Below, one piece after another: positions 1 to 9,475 of a DNA stretch of 64,000 nucleotides; the first letter of the stretch is position 1, and every line of letters begins with the position of its first letter. The position numbers were made by a program, and so were the translations under genes. The notes under the pieces were generated by a model that saw only the letters and a program-made list of their open reading frames with translations, searched no databases and was not told where the DNA came from. Source of the stretch: Novacetimonas maltaceti (lineage in GTDB: Bacteria > Pseudomonadota > Alphaproteobacteria > Acetobacterales > Acetobacteraceae); NCBI RefSeq assembly GCF_002906255.1, contig NZ_POTC01000002.1, positions 62,001 through 126,000 on the forward strand. Reading direction: 5' to 3'.

Positions 1-737
1 ACATCGACCGAGCGCAACTGCTCCTTGAATTCCATGGTCGATTGCGAACGGATGGCGGCGATGAAGCGGTACATGAACTTTTCGGCCGACATGTAGGCGA
101 CCGAGACCCTGCCCTCGCGCACCAGTTCGGAGCCGATCGCATGCATCAGGTGCGTCTTGCCGAGGCCGACGCCACCATACAGGAACAGCGGGTTGAACCC
201 CGGGCTTGACGGGCGCTCGGCCACGCGCCGCGCGCAGGCATAGGCGAATTCGTTGGGCTTGCCGACAACAAAGGTCTCGAACGTGAAACGCGGGTCCAGC
301 GGGGCGGCAAGGTCGCTGCGCACTTCCGCCGCGCGGGGTTCCGCCTCCGCGGCCGCGACTTCCACGGCGGGCGTGGCCGTGGCGGAGGCAGGCACGGACT
401 CGGCAATCACGGCCTCCCCATCCCCTGCCGGGGACGGGCCACGCGCGACCTGGAGTTCGACGCGGCGGATGGCCGGGATTTCCGCATGCCACAGCGCGCC
501 GAGGCGATCGCCATACTGCCCCCGCACCCAGTCGCGCAAAAAGCGCGTGGGCAGGTACAGCGTGATCTCGTCCTCCTCGACGGTGCCGACACCCATCTGT
601 CTCAGCCAGGTGTTGTATTCCACCTCCCCGACCTCGGCCTTGAGGCGGGCGCAGATACGCGACCAATGGATGTCGAGAATGCTTTTCTGCGCATTCGCCT
701 CGGCAACCTCGTCATATCCTTCCAGTCCGCCCGTCAT
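1..737 (-). CDS. dnaA: Chromosomal replication initiator DnaA (5' part, runs off window start)
   Basis: DnaA is the AAA+ ATPase that opens the origin and starts chromosome replication. About 245 N-terminal residues are visible; the rest of the ATPase and the DNA-binding domain lie outside the window. Domain I covers about residues 20-95 (YNTWLRQM near 41-48), followed by an Ala/Glu/Pro-rich linker (about 100-145) and the start of the ATPase domain, with DPRFTFETFVVGKPNEFA and Walker A GGVGLGKT at 188-195. The start ATG at 737 is preceded by GGGAG about 8 bases upstream. rpsT lies upstream on the same strand, a common alphaproteobacterial arrangement, but a terminator-like hairpin separates them. 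Confidence 0.96.
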   Translation of the reverse strand, partial: MTGGLEGYDEVAEANAQKSILDIHWSRICARLKAEVGEVEYNTWLRQMGVGTVEEDEITLYLPTRFLRDWVRGQYGDRLGALWHAEIPAIRRVELQVARGPSPAGDGEAVIAESVPASATATPAVEVAAAEAEPRAAEVRSDLAAPLDPRFTFETFVVGKPNEFAYACARRVAERPSSPGFNPLFLYGGVGLGKTHLMHAIGSELVREGRVSVAYMSAEKFMYRFIAAIRSQSTMEFKEQLRSVD

Positions 738-1116
738 CTTCACTCCCGGCCATTCAGGGACATGACAGTCCGCGCCCGCGAAATGCCTGTTCAACGTTAA
801 ACACACCATCCCCAACGCATGCGGACACGTTCGCGTTTTCCGCGCCATGAAGGCACGAAAACCCATGCGCCGACACATCGACGCCCCAGCAGCATACCGA
901 TGAGGATGTGCAGAAGTTAGTGCAGGGAATCGGAGGAAGCAACGGGAATCTGGCCGCGCGGCGATCAAAACCGACTCCGCGACAGAAAAACGCACGAAAA
1001 GGAAACGCCCCGCAAATAAAAAGGACCGCACCATGCCCAAATGACACGATACGGTCCCAATCGTTACACGTGCAATACTTTACCCGTGCAGGCAGTCCTC
1101 AATCCAGTTCAATGGA
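738..1116. other. Gene-free stretch between rpsT and dnaA
   Basis: This 379-base interval must hold the dnaA promoter on the minus strand. It also holds a terminator-like hairpin near 1016-1057 that would end rpsT transcription. One imperfect DnaA-box-like 9-mer (TTAAACACA, 797-805) is present. There is no cluster of boxes and no clear AT-rich unwinding element, so it does not look like oriC. Confidence 0.6.
1016..1057 (-). terminator. Probable intrinsic terminator after rpsT
   Basis: Read on the minus strand, GGACCG pairs with CGGTCC across a long loop and is followed by TTTTT. The position just downstream of the rpsT stop fits a terminator separating rpsT from dnaA. The stem is only six pairs, so strength is uncertain. 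Confidence 0.45.
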
Positions 1117-1386
1117 TCAGGCGGCGGCCAGCGCCTTGATACGTGCGGACAGGCGCGAAATGCGGCGGGCCACGGTGTTGGCGTGCATGACGCCCTTGCC
1201 AACCGCGCGCTGCAGTTCGGGCTGCGCCGCGCGCAGGGCGACGGAGGCGTCTTCCTTCTTGCCTGCCTCGATCGCGGCTTCGACCTTCTTGACGAAGGTG
1301 CGCACGCGGGAGATGCGGGCGGTGTTGCGCGCGTTGCGGCGCTCGGTCTGACGGATGCGCTTACGCGCTGATGCAGTATTGGCCAT
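1117..1386 (-). CDS. rpsT: 30S ribosomal protein S20
   Basis: S20 is a small helical protein that binds 16S rRNA in the 30S body. The 89-residue product is the usual family length and is rich in Arg, Lys and Ala. It has the typical start [20 protein letters not shown] and the conserved segment [22 protein letters not shown] near the C-terminus. It lies between mutM and dnaA on the same strand, as in many alphaproteobacteria. The mutM stop is about 100 bases upstream, so rpsT probably has its own promoter in that gap. Confidence 0.97.
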   Translation of the reverse strand: MANTASARKRIRQTERRNARNTARISRVRTFVKKVEAAIEAGKKEDASVALRAAQPELQRAVGKGVMHANTVARRISRLSARIKALAAA

Positions 1387-1489
1387 CGTTCTCAGTTCAG
1401 CAAAAAATCAGGTTACGGCGGTCCGCCACCCGATAGTTGCGGACATCCAGATATCAGGATCGCGGTCTAGTCCACCCTTTCCCCATCCG

Positions 1490-2356
1490 TCAAGACAAGT
1501 CTTGCGCCCCCGGCGCGGTTTCCTGCCGTCGCGGGCAGAAAAATGACGACCTCCCGCCCTGGACGATCCGCACCACGCCATCGCAGGCGGACGGGCCGGG
1601 ACAGTCGGGGCAGCCCTGCCCCGCGCGGCCATAGACACGCCACGCATGCTGGAAATACCCAAGCTCCCCGTCGGGTTTCACGTAATCACGCAGACTCGAC
1701 CCGCCGGCGGCGATTGCCTCGGTCAGGACATCGCGAATGCTCGTGACAAGGGCCGCGCAGTCCCCATCGCCCAGGCTCGCCCCCGTGCGTTCGGGATGCA
1801 CGCCCGCGCGGAACAGCGCCTCGGACACGTAGATGTTGCCCAGCCCCGCCACGACGCGCTGATCCAGCAGCAGCGCCTTGACCGAGGTCCTGCGTCCCCG
1901 TGCCGCGCGGGCCAGTCCTTCGGCACTGAACCCGTTGCCCAGCGGCTCCGGCCCCATGCGCGCCAGCAGCGGGTGGGATGCGACCGCATCGGCCGCCAGC
2001 AGGTCCACGATGCCAAAGCGGCGCGGGTCCACAAGACCGCAGCGCGCGCCCTGCTCGGTCAGGATCAGCAGGTGTTCATGCCGCGCGGCGGGCACGCCGG
2101 CGTCATGGCCCAGCACGACGCGCCCCGACATGCCAAGGTGCAGCAGAAGCACCTGACCGTCATCAAAGTGGACGAGGATGTATTTGCCCCGCCGCTCGAA
2201 CCGCGCGATCACGCGGCCACGCAGCGAGTCGGCCAGTCCCGGCGGGAAAGGCCAGCGCAGCCCCTCGCGCAGGGGGGTGGCAGTTGCAATCTTGTGACCT
2301 TCGAGATGCAATCGCATCCCGCGCATCACAGTTTCTACTTCAGGGAGTTCCGGCAT
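1490..2356 (-). CDS. mutM: Formamidopyrimidine-DNA glycosylase (Fpg/MutM)
   Basis: MutM removes oxidised purines such as 8-oxoguanine and nicks the abasic site. The mature N-terminus begins PELPEVE, with the catalytic proline as residue 2 and the catalytic glutamate as residue 3. The H2TH region ([20 protein letters not shown]) is intact, and 288 residues is near normal length. The C-terminal zinc finger is odd. Family members have CxxC-x16-CxxC; here Cys249 and Cys252 are followed by a longer loop containing Cys258, then Cys274, and the fourth ligand position is Arg277 (CPRRQ). The extra Cys258 might substitute. Only 29 bases separate its start from the divergent ubiE start. Confidence 0.95.
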   Translation of the reverse strand: MPELPEVETVMRGMRLHLEGHKIATATPLREGLRWPFPPGLADSLRGRVIARFERRGKYILVHFDDGQVLLLHLGMSGRVVLGHDAGVPAARHEHLLILTEQGARCGLVDPRRFGIVDLLAADAVASHPLLARMGPEPLGNGFSAEGLARAARGRRTSVKALLLDQRVVAGLGNIYVSEALFRAGVHPERTGASLGDGDCAALVTSIRDVLTEAIAAGGSSLRDYVKPDGELGYFQHAWRVYGRAGQGCPDCPGPSACDGVVRIVQGGRSSFFCPRRQETAPGAQDLS

Positions 2357-2385
2357 GACTGATTATAAGGTTATATCTCCTCATC

Positions 2386-3192
2386 ATGAGCGACAATAGC
2401 CACCACCCACACCCCACCCCATCCCCGTCCGCCGGCGCAGCGCCAGGCGGCGGTCCCTCCGGCACGACCGATTTCGGTTTCCGCGACGTTCCCGTCACGG
2501 AAAAGAAATCCATGGTCCGCCAGGTCTTCGACAGTGTCGCGGGCAAGTACGACGTCATGAACGATGTCATGTCCCTGGGCATCCACCGGGCCTGGAAAAA
2601 GATCTTCGTCACGGAACTCGGCCCGCATCCGGACCTGCGCCTGCTCGACCTTGCTGGCGGGACGGGCGACATCTCGTTCGGCTGGCTGCGTGGCGGCGGA
2701 GGCCCCGCGATCCTGTCGGACATCAATGTCAGCATGCTGGCGGTCGGGCGTGACCGCGCCCTGTCGCGCGGCCTTGTCTCCGGCCTCAATTTCGTTGCCG
2801 TCGATGCGGAGGCCATCCCCATCGCCGACTGTTCCGTCGATCGCGTCTCCATCGCGTTCGGCCTGCGCAACTGCACCGACAAGCTGCAGGTCCTGCGCGA
2901 GGCGCGGCGCGTGCTGCGTCCGGGCGGGCGGTTCCTGTGCCTTGAATTCTCCCGCGTGCAGGTGGCCGCGCTGGCCCCGGTCTATGACGCGTGGTCGTTC
3001 CAGGTCCTGCCGCGCATGGGGGCGGCCATCGCGGGGGATCGCGAAAGCTACCAGTACCTTGCCGAAAGCATCCGCATGTTCCCCGACCAGGAGACGCTGG
3101 CGGAGATGATGCGCGAGGCCGGACTGGAACGCGTGACCTACCAGAACCTGTCGGGCGGGATCGCGGCCATCCATTCGGGCTGGCGCATCTGA
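2386..3192 (+). CDS. ubiE: Ubiquinone/menaquinone biosynthesis C-methyltransferase UbiE
   Basis: UbiE is the SAM-dependent methyltransferase that C-methylates the quinone ring precursor, serving the ubiquinone-based respiration typical of this group. The SAM-binding motif I (LLDLAGGTGDIS) is at residues 86-97. The UbiE signatures VFDSVAGKYDVMND (48-60) and AFGLRNCTDK, and the post-motif segment RPGGRFLCLEFS, are present. The 268-residue length includes a low-complexity His/Pro/Ser/Gly leader of about 28 residues before the core, so an internal start cannot be excluded. It is divergent from mutM and leads a compact run with coaBC and dut. Confidence 0.95.
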   Translation: MSDNSHHPHPTPSPSAGAAPGGGPSGTTDFGFRDVPVTEKKSMVRQVFDSVAGKYDVMNDVMSLGIHRAWKKIFVTELGPHPDLRLLDLAGGTGDISFGWLRGGGGPAILSDINVSMLAVGRDRALSRGLVSGLNFVAVDAEAIPIADCSVDRVSIAFGLRNCTDKLQVLREARRVLRPGGRFLCLEFSRVQVAALAPVYDAWSFQVLPRMGAAIAGDRESYQYLAESIRMFPDQETLAEMMREAGLERVTYQNLSGGIAAIHSGWRI

Positions 3193-3206
3193 CGGGGACT
3201 GCGGCC

Positions 3207-4463
3207 ATGAATGACGCGCGCCCGTCCGTCCTGCTGGTTGTGTGTGGCGGGATCGCCGCGTTCAAGGCGCTGGAACTTGTCCGCCGCCTGACGGCGCGTG
3301 GCGTGCGGGTGCGCGCGGTCCTGACCCGCGCGGGCGCGCGCTTCGTCACCCCGCTCAGCCTGCAGGCGCTGACGGGGGAGCGTGTTTATGAAGACCTGTT
3401 TTCCCTGACGGACGAACAGGAAATGGGCCATATTGCCCTGTCGCGCGCCAGCGACCTGATTGTCGTATGCCCCGCCACGGCGGACATGCTGGCGCGCATG
3501 GCGGCAGGACTGGCCGATGACCTGGCCAGCACGGTCCTGCTGGCGACCGACACGCCGGTCATGGCCGTGCCCGCGATGAACGTGCGCATGTGGCTACATC
3601 CCGCAACCCGCGCCAATGTCGCGACACTGGCCGCGCGCGGCGTCACCTTCGTCGGGCCGGAAGACGGCCTGATGGCCTGCAACGAGACCGGGCCCGGCCG
3701 GATGAGCGAACCCGACACCATCGCCGATGCCATCATGGGGGCCCTGCGCCCTGCCGCGCGGCCCCTGCATGGCCTGCGCGCGCTGGTCACGGCGGGGCCG
3801 ACGCACGAACCGATCGACCCGGTGCGCTACCTCGCCAACCGGTCTTCGGGGCGGCAGGGATATGCGATCGCCAATGCGCTGGCGCGCGCGGGAGCCACAG
3901 TCACGCTGGTCAGCGGGCCGACCACCCTGCCGCCCCCACCGGGCGTCGAACTGCGGCGGGTGGAAACGGCGGTTCAGATGCTGGCCGCGTGCGAGGCCGC
4001 CCTGCCGTGCGATATCGCCGTCTGCACCGCCGCCGTGGCCGACTGGCGCGTGGCGGGGGCAGGTGCGCACAAGATCAAGAAGACACCCGGCGCGCCGCCG
4101 CCAACCCTGACGCTGGTGCCCAATCCCGATATCCTTGCCCACCTGTCGCAGCCCGGCCCGATGCGCCCGCGCCTCGTGGTCGGCTTCGCGGCCGAGACCG
4201 ACGATGTGCGCGACAATGCGACGGCCAAGCGCCAGCGCAAGGGCTGTGACTGGATCATCGCCAACGATGTGCGCGCCGAAACCGGCATCATGGGCGGGGA
4301 TGAAAACGAGGTCACGCTGATCACCGCCACGGGTTGCGAACACTGGCCCCGCATGTCCAAGGACGCGGTGGCGCAGGGACTGGCCCGCAGGATCGTGGCG
4401 GCGTTCGCGGCCATACCTGATACCGATACACCTGATACCGCCCCTGACGGAGTTCCTGCATGA
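3207..4463 (+). CDS. coaBC: Bifunctional phosphopantothenoylcysteine decarboxylase/phosphopantothenate-cysteine ligase
   Basis: CoaBC joins cysteine to 4'-phosphopantothenate and decarboxylates the product, two steps of coenzyme A synthesis. The N-terminal flavoprotein (CoaC) half has [15 protein letters not shown], the HIALS segment carrying the likely active-site histidine, and the substrate-clamp motif PAMNVRMW. The C-terminal CoaB half has [21 protein letters not shown] and [18 protein letters not shown] 3207 was chosen, 14 bases after the ubiE stop; an in-frame extension upstream would overlap ubiE heavily. The stop overlaps the dut start by 4 bases (ATGA), suggesting translational coupling. 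Confidence 0.96.
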   Translation: MNDARPSVLLVVCGGIAAFKALELVRRLTARGVRVRAVLTRAGARFVTPLSLQALTGERVYEDLFSLTDEQEMGHIALSRASDLIVVCPATADMLARMAAGLADDLASTVLLATDTPVMAVPAMNVRMWLHPATRANVATLAARGVTFVGPEDGLMACNETGPGRMSEPDTIADAIMGALRPAARPLHGLRALVTAGPTHEPIDPVRYLANRSSGRQGYAIANALARAGATVTLVSGPTTLPPPPGVELRRVETAVQMLAACEAALPCDIAVCTAAVADWRVAGAGAHKIKKTPGAPPPTLTLVPNPDILAHLSQPGPMRPRLVVGFAAETDDVRDNATAKRQRKGCDWIIANDVRAETGIMGGDENEVTLITATGCEHWPRMSKDAVAQGLARRIVAAFAAIPDTDTPDTAPDGVPA

Positions 4464-4945
4464 CCCCCCCTTCCCTTCCCGTCCGCATCCGCCGCCTTGC
4501 CCATGCCGAAGGGCTCCCGCTGCCTGCCTATGCCACCGCGGGGGCCGCGGGCATGGACCTTGTCGCGGCGGTGCGCGAACCCATGACGATCTGGGCGGGG
4601 GGACGCGCGCTGGTGCCCACGGGCCTGTGCGTCGCGCTGCCTGCGGGATACGAACTGCAGATCCGCCCGCGTTCGGGCCTTGCGCTGAAACACGGCATCA
4701 CGCTGCCCAACGCCCCCGGCACGATTGACGAGGATTATCGCGGCGAGATCGGGATCATCATGCTCAACACCGGGGAGGAGGCGTTCGTGATCGAACGCGG
4801 CATGCGCATCGCGCAGGCCGTGCTGGCCCCCGTGGTGCGTGGCGTGTGGGAGGAATGCGAAACCCTTGACGACACCGCGCGCGGCACGGGCGGCTTTGGC
4901 AGCACCGGGACGGCGACGGGAACGGCACCGGGGACGACAGGGTGA
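4460..4945 (+). CDS. dut: Deoxyuridine 5'-triphosphate nucleotidohydrolase (dUTPase)
   Basis: dUTPase hydrolyses dUTP to dUMP and pyrophosphate, keeping uracil out of DNA and feeding thymidylate synthesis. All five trimeric dUTPase motifs are visible: [17 protein letters not shown], the [14 protein letters not shown] catalytic-Asp loop, RGMRIAQAV and the C-terminal GTGGFGSTG arm. The protein is 161 residues, slightly longer than usual because of a Thr/Gly tail. It overlaps coaBC upstream and the ABC permease gene downstream by 4 bases each, so these genes are probably co-transcribed. The coaBC-dut pairing is common in bacteria. Confidence 0.97.
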   Translation: MTPPSLPVRIRRLAHAEGLPLPAYATAGAAGMDLVAAVREPMTIWAGGRALVPTGLCVALPAGYELQIRPRSGLALKHGITLPNAPGTIDEDYRGEIGIIMLNTGEEAFVIERGMRIAQAVLAPVVRGVWEECETLDDTARGTGGFGSTGTATGTAPGTTG

Positions 4946-6663
4946 ACGAACCGCCCCTTCCCGCACACAGCCACAGGGTCCGCCCGAACCTGTTCGACCT
5001 TGTGGGGCTTGTCATCCTGATGGGGCTTGCCGTGGCGCTGGCCACGGTGGGGCGGCGCATGCTGGTGCCGCTGCCCCCTGCCGCGGCACAGGTCATCCAT
5101 CTCGACCCGACATGGCTGCCGGGCTACGCCCTGCGCACGACGTTCCGCATGTTCGCCGCCCTGCTGGCGTCGGTGGCCTTTACCTTCACCTATGCCGTAT
5201 GGGCCGCGAAAAGCCGCCGCGCCGGGCAGATCCTGATCCCGATGCTCGACATCCTGCAATCGGTGCCGATCCTCGGGTTCCTGACCTTTACGGTGGTCTT
5301 CTTCCTCGGACTTTTCCCCGGCCGGATGATGGGGGCGGAACTCGCGGCGATCTTCACCATCTTCACCAGCCAGGCGTGGAACATGGCCTTCAGCATGTAC
5401 CAGTCGCTGCGTACCGTGCCTGCCGACCTGGAGGAAGCGGCCCGCTGCTTCGGGCTGACGGCATGGCAGCGGTTCTGGCGGCTGGAGGTGCCGTTCGCCA
5501 TCCCCTCTCTGGTGTGGAACGCCATGATCTCCATGTCGGGCGGCTGGTTCATGGTCGTCTATTCCGAGACGATCACCGTGGGCAATACGGACATCGCCCT
5601 GCCGGGTATCGGGTCATATGTCGGCACCGCCATCGCGCATCGCGACCTGCCGGCGATCTTCTATGCCATCGTGACCATGCTGGTGGTCATCCTTGCCTAT
5701 GACCAGCTACTGTTCCGCCCGCTGGTCGCGTGGTCGGCGCGTTTCAGCGTCGAGGACACGCAGGGCGAGGCAGCACCCGACCCGTGGGTGCTCGCACTCC
5801 TGCGCCGGACGTCGCTGCTGCGCCGCACCAGCGATGCGCTGGGCCGGGCGCTGACCTTCATCGGCTGGCTGCGCATCGGGCGCGCGCCCTCCGACATCAC
5901 GCCATCGCATGTCTCGGGCCGGGTGCTCGACCTTGTCTGGTGGGCGTGTCTTGGCGTGTGTACGCTTGTGGTGGGCGAACGGGTCGTGACCTATGCCGCC
6001 GGGCATTTCACCGCATCGCAGGTGCTGCATGTCATGGGGCTGGGCGGACTGACGCTGCTGCGCGTGCTGGCGACGCTGCTGGTGGCGTCGCTGGTGTGGG
6101 TGCCGGTGGGCATCTGGCTGGGGCTGGACGCACGCCGCGCACGCCGGGCGCAGTTCGTGGCACAGTTCATGGCCGCCTTCCCCGCCAACCTGTTCTTTCC
6201 GCTGTTCGTGCTGTTCATCGTGCGTTTCAACCTCAACAGCAACATCTGGCTGACGCCGCTGATGCTGCTGGGCACGCAGTGGTATATCCTGTTCAACATC
6301 GTCGCAGGCGCCGCGTCCTATCCCACCGACCTGCTGGAAGCGGCGCGCAATTTCCAGGTGCGCGGCAGGTTGTGGTGGATGCGCGTGATGCTGCCGGGTA
6401 TCGTGCCGTTCTTCATCACCGGGGCGATCACCGCATCGGGCGGGGCATGGAATGCCGCCATCGCCACGGAAATGGCAAGCTGGGGGTCCACCACGCTGCG
6501 CGCGCAGGGGCTGGGCGCCTATATCGCGCAGGCCACGATCGACGGCGCGACCGACCGCGTGGGGCTGGGGATGGTGGTCATGTCCCTGTTCGTCCTGCTG
6601 TTCAACCGTGCGGTATGGCGTCCGCTGGCCAATTACGCCGCGCGCCACTTCACCTTCAACTGA
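4942..6663 (+). CDS. Fused ABC transporter permease, NitT/TauT type (two permease domains)
   Basis: This 573-residue inner-membrane protein carries two binding-protein-dependent transport permease domains in one chain. The first has an EAA-type loop ([20 protein letters not shown]); the second has its own ([20 protein letters not shown]). Hydrophobic segments are frequent throughout, with a break around residues 260-315 between the halves. The start is GTG at 4942, overlapping dut by 4 bases. The ATPase gene follows 9 bases later. The fold resembles nitrate/sulfonate/bicarbonate importers, but no substrate-binding protein gene is adjacent, so the substrate is unknown. Confidence 0.85.
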   Translation: MNEPPLPAHSHRVRPNLFDLVGLVILMGLAVALATVGRRMLVPLPPAAAQVIHLDPTWLPGYALRTTFRMFAALLASVAFTFTYAVWAAKSRRAGQILIPMLDILQSVPILGFLTFTVVFFLGLFPGRMMGAELAAIFTIFTSQAWNMAFSMYQSLRTVPADLEEAARCFGLTAWQRFWRLEVPFAIPSLVWNAMISMSGGWFMVVYSETITVGNTDIALPGIGSYVGTAIAHRDLPAIFYAIVTMLVVILAYDQLLFRPLVAWSARFSVEDTQGEAAPDPWVLALLRRTSLLRRTSDALGRALTFIGWLRIGRAPSDITPSHVSGRVLDLVWWACLGVCTLVVGERVVTYAAGHFTASQVLHVMGLGGLTLLRVLATLLVASLVWVPVGIWLGLDARRARRAQFVAQFMAAFPANLFFPLFVLFIVRFNLNSNIWLTPLMLLGTQWYILFNIVAGAASYPTDLLEAARNFQVRGRLWWMRVMLPGIVPFFITGAITASGGAWNAAIATEMASWGSTTLRAQGLGAYIAQATIDGATDRVGLGMVVMSLFVLLFNRAVWRPLANYAARHFTFN

Positions 6664-6672
6664 AAGCCCGAG

Positions 6673-8040
6673 ATGCCTTCCGCACCGCCTTCCCCGCATA
6701 CACCCCCCGAAAGCGAGACCCTGGTCCGGATCATCGACTGCAAGCAGGCTTACCACAAGGAAAGCGCGACCGACCTGGTTGTGCTGGACAATGTGAACCT
6801 GACCCTGCATTCGGGGGAGATCGTGGGACTGCTGGGCCGGTCCGGGTCGGGCAAGTCCACGCTGCTGCGCATCATCGCCGGACTGCTGACGCCCACATCG
6901 GGCGAGGTGATCTGGAAGGGGAAGAAACTGACCGGCCCGGCCGCGGGCATCGCCATGGTGTTCCAGTCCTTTGCGCTGTTCCCGTGGCTGACGGTGCAGA
7001 AGAATGTCGAACTGGGGCTGGAGGCCAAGGGCGTTCCCGCCGCCGAGCGCGAGGACCTGGCCGAACGCGCGATCGACCTGATCGGGCTGGGCGGTTACGA
7101 AAATGCCTACCCCAAGGAACTGTCGGGTGGCATGCGCCAGCGCGTGGGCCTGGCGCGCGCGCTGGTGGTGCATCCCGACCTGCTGCTGATGGATGAACCG
7201 TTTTCGGCGCTCGATGTGCTGACGGCGGAAAACCTGCGTACCGACCTTGTGGAACTGTGGTCGGAGCGCAAGCTGCCGATCAAGTCGATCCTGCTGGTGA
7301 CGCATAATATCGAGGAAGCGGTCCTGATGTGCGACCGCATCCTGATCTTCTCCTCCAACCCCGGGCGGGTGGCGCATGAACTCAGCGTGCCGTTCGACCA
7401 TCCCCGCAACCGCGAGGACGCGGCCTTCCGGCAGTTCGTGGACCGTATCTATGCCCTGATGACCCGTCGCGCCCCGGTCATTTCCGAAGCCGACCTGACC
7501 GAGACCGGGATGGCCACGGCCGCCGCGCCGGTCGAAGCCATCGCCCTGCCGCGCCTTGCGATCAATACGATGGTCGGCATGATGGAAACACTGGCCGCCG
7601 ACCCGCTGGACGGACGCGCCGACCTGCCGCTGCTTGCCAGTCGGCTGCAGCTTGAACTCGACGACCTGTTCCCGCTTGGCGAATCGCTCCAGCTTCTGGG
7701 CTTCGCGGAGCTTGAGGACGGGGACATCCTGCTGACGCCCGAGGGCATGCGCTTTGTCCAGAGCGAGCATGACGAACGCAAGCAGATCCTGTCGCACAGC
7801 CTGCTGCGCAACATCCCGATGGTCCGTTCCATCCGCTCCGTCCTTGATGAACGTCCCAACCATCGCGCCAGCGCCGAACGCTTCCGCGATGAACTGGAAG
7901 ACAGCATGTCGCCCGATTATGCGAAACAGACGCTGCAGACCCTGATCGGGTGGGCGCGTTATGCCGAACTGTTCGATTTTGATGAAGAAGCGGACCAGCT
8001 TTTCCTTGACGACCGCGACCGGAGCAACGGCGCGGTCTGA
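6673..8040 (+). CDS. ABC transporter ATP-binding protein with C-terminal AAA-associated domain
   Basis: This is the ATPase partner of the fused permease just upstream. Walker A (GRSGSGKST), Q-loop (FQSFALFPWL), signature (LSGGMRQRVGLARAL), Walker B (LLLMDEPFSALD) and the H-loop (THNIEEA) are all intact, as in the NitT/TauT group. After about residue 290 a second domain of roughly 160 residues follows, rich in Leu, Glu and Asp (ALPRLAINTMVGMMETLAADPLDG onward). It matches the known AAA-associated C-terminal extension of this subfamily, whose role is unclear. The gene ends the ubiE-dut-transporter run and is followed by a palindromic repeat. Confidence 0.88.
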   Translation: MPSAPPSPHTPPESETLVRIIDCKQAYHKESATDLVVLDNVNLTLHSGEIVGLLGRSGSGKSTLLRIIAGLLTPTSGEVIWKGKKLTGPAAGIAMVFQSFALFPWLTVQKNVELGLEAKGVPAAEREDLAERAIDLIGLGGYENAYPKELSGGMRQRVGLARALVVHPDLLLMDEPFSALDVLTAENLRTDLVELWSERKLPIKSILLVTHNIEEAVLMCDRILIFSSNPGRVAHELSVPFDHPRNREDAAFRQFVDRIYALMTRRAPVISEADLTETGMATAAAPVEAIALPRLAINTMVGMMETLAADPLDGRADLPLLASRLQLELDDLFPLGESLQLLGFAELEDGDILLTPEGMRFVQSEHDERKQILSHSLLRNIPMVRSIRSVLDERPNHRASAERFRDELEDSMSPDYAKQTLQTLIGWARYAELFDFDEEADQLFLDDRDRSNGAV

Positions 8041-8078
8041 GGCCACAGGAAAGACCCAGAAGGAAGACTGAAAACTAC

Positions 8079-8113
8079 AAAAGTTTTTGGTGAAGCTTTT
8101 TTCAAAAAGCTTC
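8079..8113 (-). repeat. Palindromic intergenic repeat, copy 1 (short form)
   Basis: The arm AAAAGTTTTTGGT (8079-8091) is followed by the palindrome GAAGCTTTTT-TC-AAAAAGCTTC (8092-8113). It is the reverse complement of the core plus tail of copies 2-5, and the GC-rich second hairpin is missing. It lies 3' of the ABC ATPase gene. Confidence 0.88.
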
Positions 8114-8391
8114 AGGAGACGTCACATACCCGGATGAAACGGCGACATCCCAAAACCTTCATGGTTTTTTACTGCCAATATATTTAAACAAGACTTCCTC
8201 CAGCCAGAAGCTGGCCATACTGGCCGTCCGACTCGGGTATTCTGTGCCACCTTCCCATTGACCGTAAACGTCACCCCCACAGACCCAGTCATCGCGCAAT
8301 GACCTGATACCATGACCCGCACAAGGGGACATAAGAAACTGCGGTTTTCGGGGAATATGTCAACTACGGCCCTTCCCTGTCATGGAAGGAT

Positions 8392-8465
8392 TGGAGGTCC
8401 GGGCGGGAATCGAACCCACATTCACGGATTTGCAGTCCGCTGCATCACCACTCTGCCACCGGACC
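8392..8465 (-). tRNA. tRNA-Cys (anticodon GCA)
   Basis: Read on the minus strand this is a complete cloverleaf. The acceptor arm GGTCCGG pairs with CCGGACC, followed by the discriminator T and an encoded CCA. The anticodon loop is CTGCAAA, giving anticodon GCA for cysteine. The T-arm has the GGTTCGATTCC loop region. The 74-base length includes CCA. A sigma-70-like promoter lies upstream. Confidence 0.96.
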
Positions 8466-8481
8466 TGACCGGGACAAGCGC

Positions 8482-8510
8482 TATATCCACTCAATCGCGC
8501 CGCAGGTCAA
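8482..8510 (-). promoter_or_regulatory. Sigma-70-like promoter for tRNA-Cys
   Basis: On the minus strand TTGACC (8505-8510) and GATATA (8482-8487) are spaced by 17 bases and lie just upstream of the tRNA. The -35 element differs from TTGACA at one position. The assignment rests on consensus and position only. Confidence 0.55.
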
Positions 8511-8651
8511 GCCGTTGTGTGCAGCCAACCTGCTAGGCAGACATGAAAAGCGGGAATAGAACGGAACCTGCGGGCAACAACAATCAAGCACCCGTCGCGA
8601 TTGCACGGATCGCCGCCCCCGCCCCGGCGGGAGCCGATGGAAGGGAAGGTC

Positions 8652-9350
8652 ATGAAGCAGCCAGTTATCGAATATCCCCCCCTTGATTACGAAGCGGCGC
8701 GCCAGCGCATGGTCGATGCGCAGATCCGCCCCGCACAGGTGAACGACCCGCGCATCATCGCCGCAATGCGCCGCGTGCCGCGTGAACTCGCCCTGCCCGA
8801 ATCCATGCGGGAATTCGCATATGCGGACCAGTCCCTGCCGCTGCCCGACGGACGGGTGCTGACGGAACCCCGCGTGGTCGCGCGGATGCTGCAGGTCGCC
8901 GCCCCGCAGGAGGGCGAGCGTGTATTGGTCGTGGGCGCCGGGACGGGCTACCTCGTGACGCTGGCCTCGGCAATGCAGGAAGGGCTGCGCATCGACGCAC
9001 TGGAATCCGACGCGACCCTTGCCGCCATCGGCCGCGCCCTGTGCCAGACGTTCGCCCCTGACGTGTCATGGCATGCCGGTCCCCTGTCGGCCGGGGTGCC
9101 GGGCAATGCGCCTTATGACCTGATCCTGATCGACGGGGCGGTCCGCGCCATCCCGCCGGCCATCGTGTCGCAATGCGCGCCGAACGGGCGCATCGTAGCA
9201 CCCGTCTGGCCCGAAGGCGGGGTGGCATCGGTGTGCATCGTGGTGCCCACGGCAGATGGCAGCGCGACCAGCGCCGCATTCGACGCGAACGTGCCGCTGC
9301 TGCCGGAACTGGCCCCCGCGCCGGCATTCTCGTTCGACGCCTATGCCTGA
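8652..9350 (+). CDS. Protein-L-isoaspartate O-methyltransferase family protein
   Basis: The protein belongs to the SAM-dependent PCMT family, which repairs isoaspartyl residues in damaged proteins. Typical N-terminal features are present (ARQRMVDAQIRPAQVNDPRI and VPRELALPES), as is SAM motif I VLVVGAGTGYL at residues 91-101. ATG 8652 is preferred because AAGGGAAGG sits at a good distance upstream; an in-frame ATG at 8637 is possible. The segment after motif I is shorter and less conserved than in the enzyme from enteric bacteria. In alphaproteobacteria this member is often found beside a TolC-type gene, as here, so its substrate may differ from the classical repair enzyme. Confidence 0.85.
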   Translation: MKQPVIEYPPLDYEAARQRMVDAQIRPAQVNDPRIIAAMRRVPRELALPESMREFAYADQSLPLPDGRVLTEPRVVARMLQVAAPQEGERVLVVGAGTGYLVTLASAMQEGLRIDALESDATLAAIGRALCQTFAPDVSWHAGPLSAGVPGNAPYDLILIDGAVRAIPPAIVSQCAPNGRIVAPVWPEGGVASVCIVVPTADGSATSAAFDANVPLLPELAPAPAFSFDAYA

Positions 9351-9475
9351 AAGACCACGACATTCCCCACGCGGCCCCTGCCGGGAACGGTTAACCTGAG
9401 CGCAATATCCCCGCGATAGTGTCTGCCCCGCAGGCAGTTGCGCCTGCGTCATGGGCCGGACGCTGGGGATATCAC

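Larger units (their letters stand above)
8041..8651. other. Stretch without protein genes holding a repeat and tRNA-Cys
   Basis: This 611-base stretch holds a short copy of the palindromic repeat (8079-8113), tRNA-Cys (8392-8465) and its promoter (8482-8510). The 8114-8391 part shows no convincing gene; short open frames there have no recognisable product or good ribosome-binding site. The 8511-8651 part presumably includes the promoter of the methyltransferase gene, but I could not fix it. Confidence 0.6.

Noticed and set aside
797-805. DnaA-box-like TTAAACACA upstream of dnaA
   Set aside because: It is a single imperfect match with no cluster and no unwinding element, so not evidence for oriC.
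5707-8046. Very long open frame on the minus strand opposite the ABC transporter genes
   Set aside because: It is a GC-rich antisense shadow. The plus-strand frames carry clear permease and ATPase motifs, and the minus frame has no recognisable domain.
8122-8322. 66-codon open frame between repeat copy 1 and tRNA-Cys
   Set aside because: No ribosome-binding site, no family resemblance, and it sits in an intergenic repeat-rich stretch.
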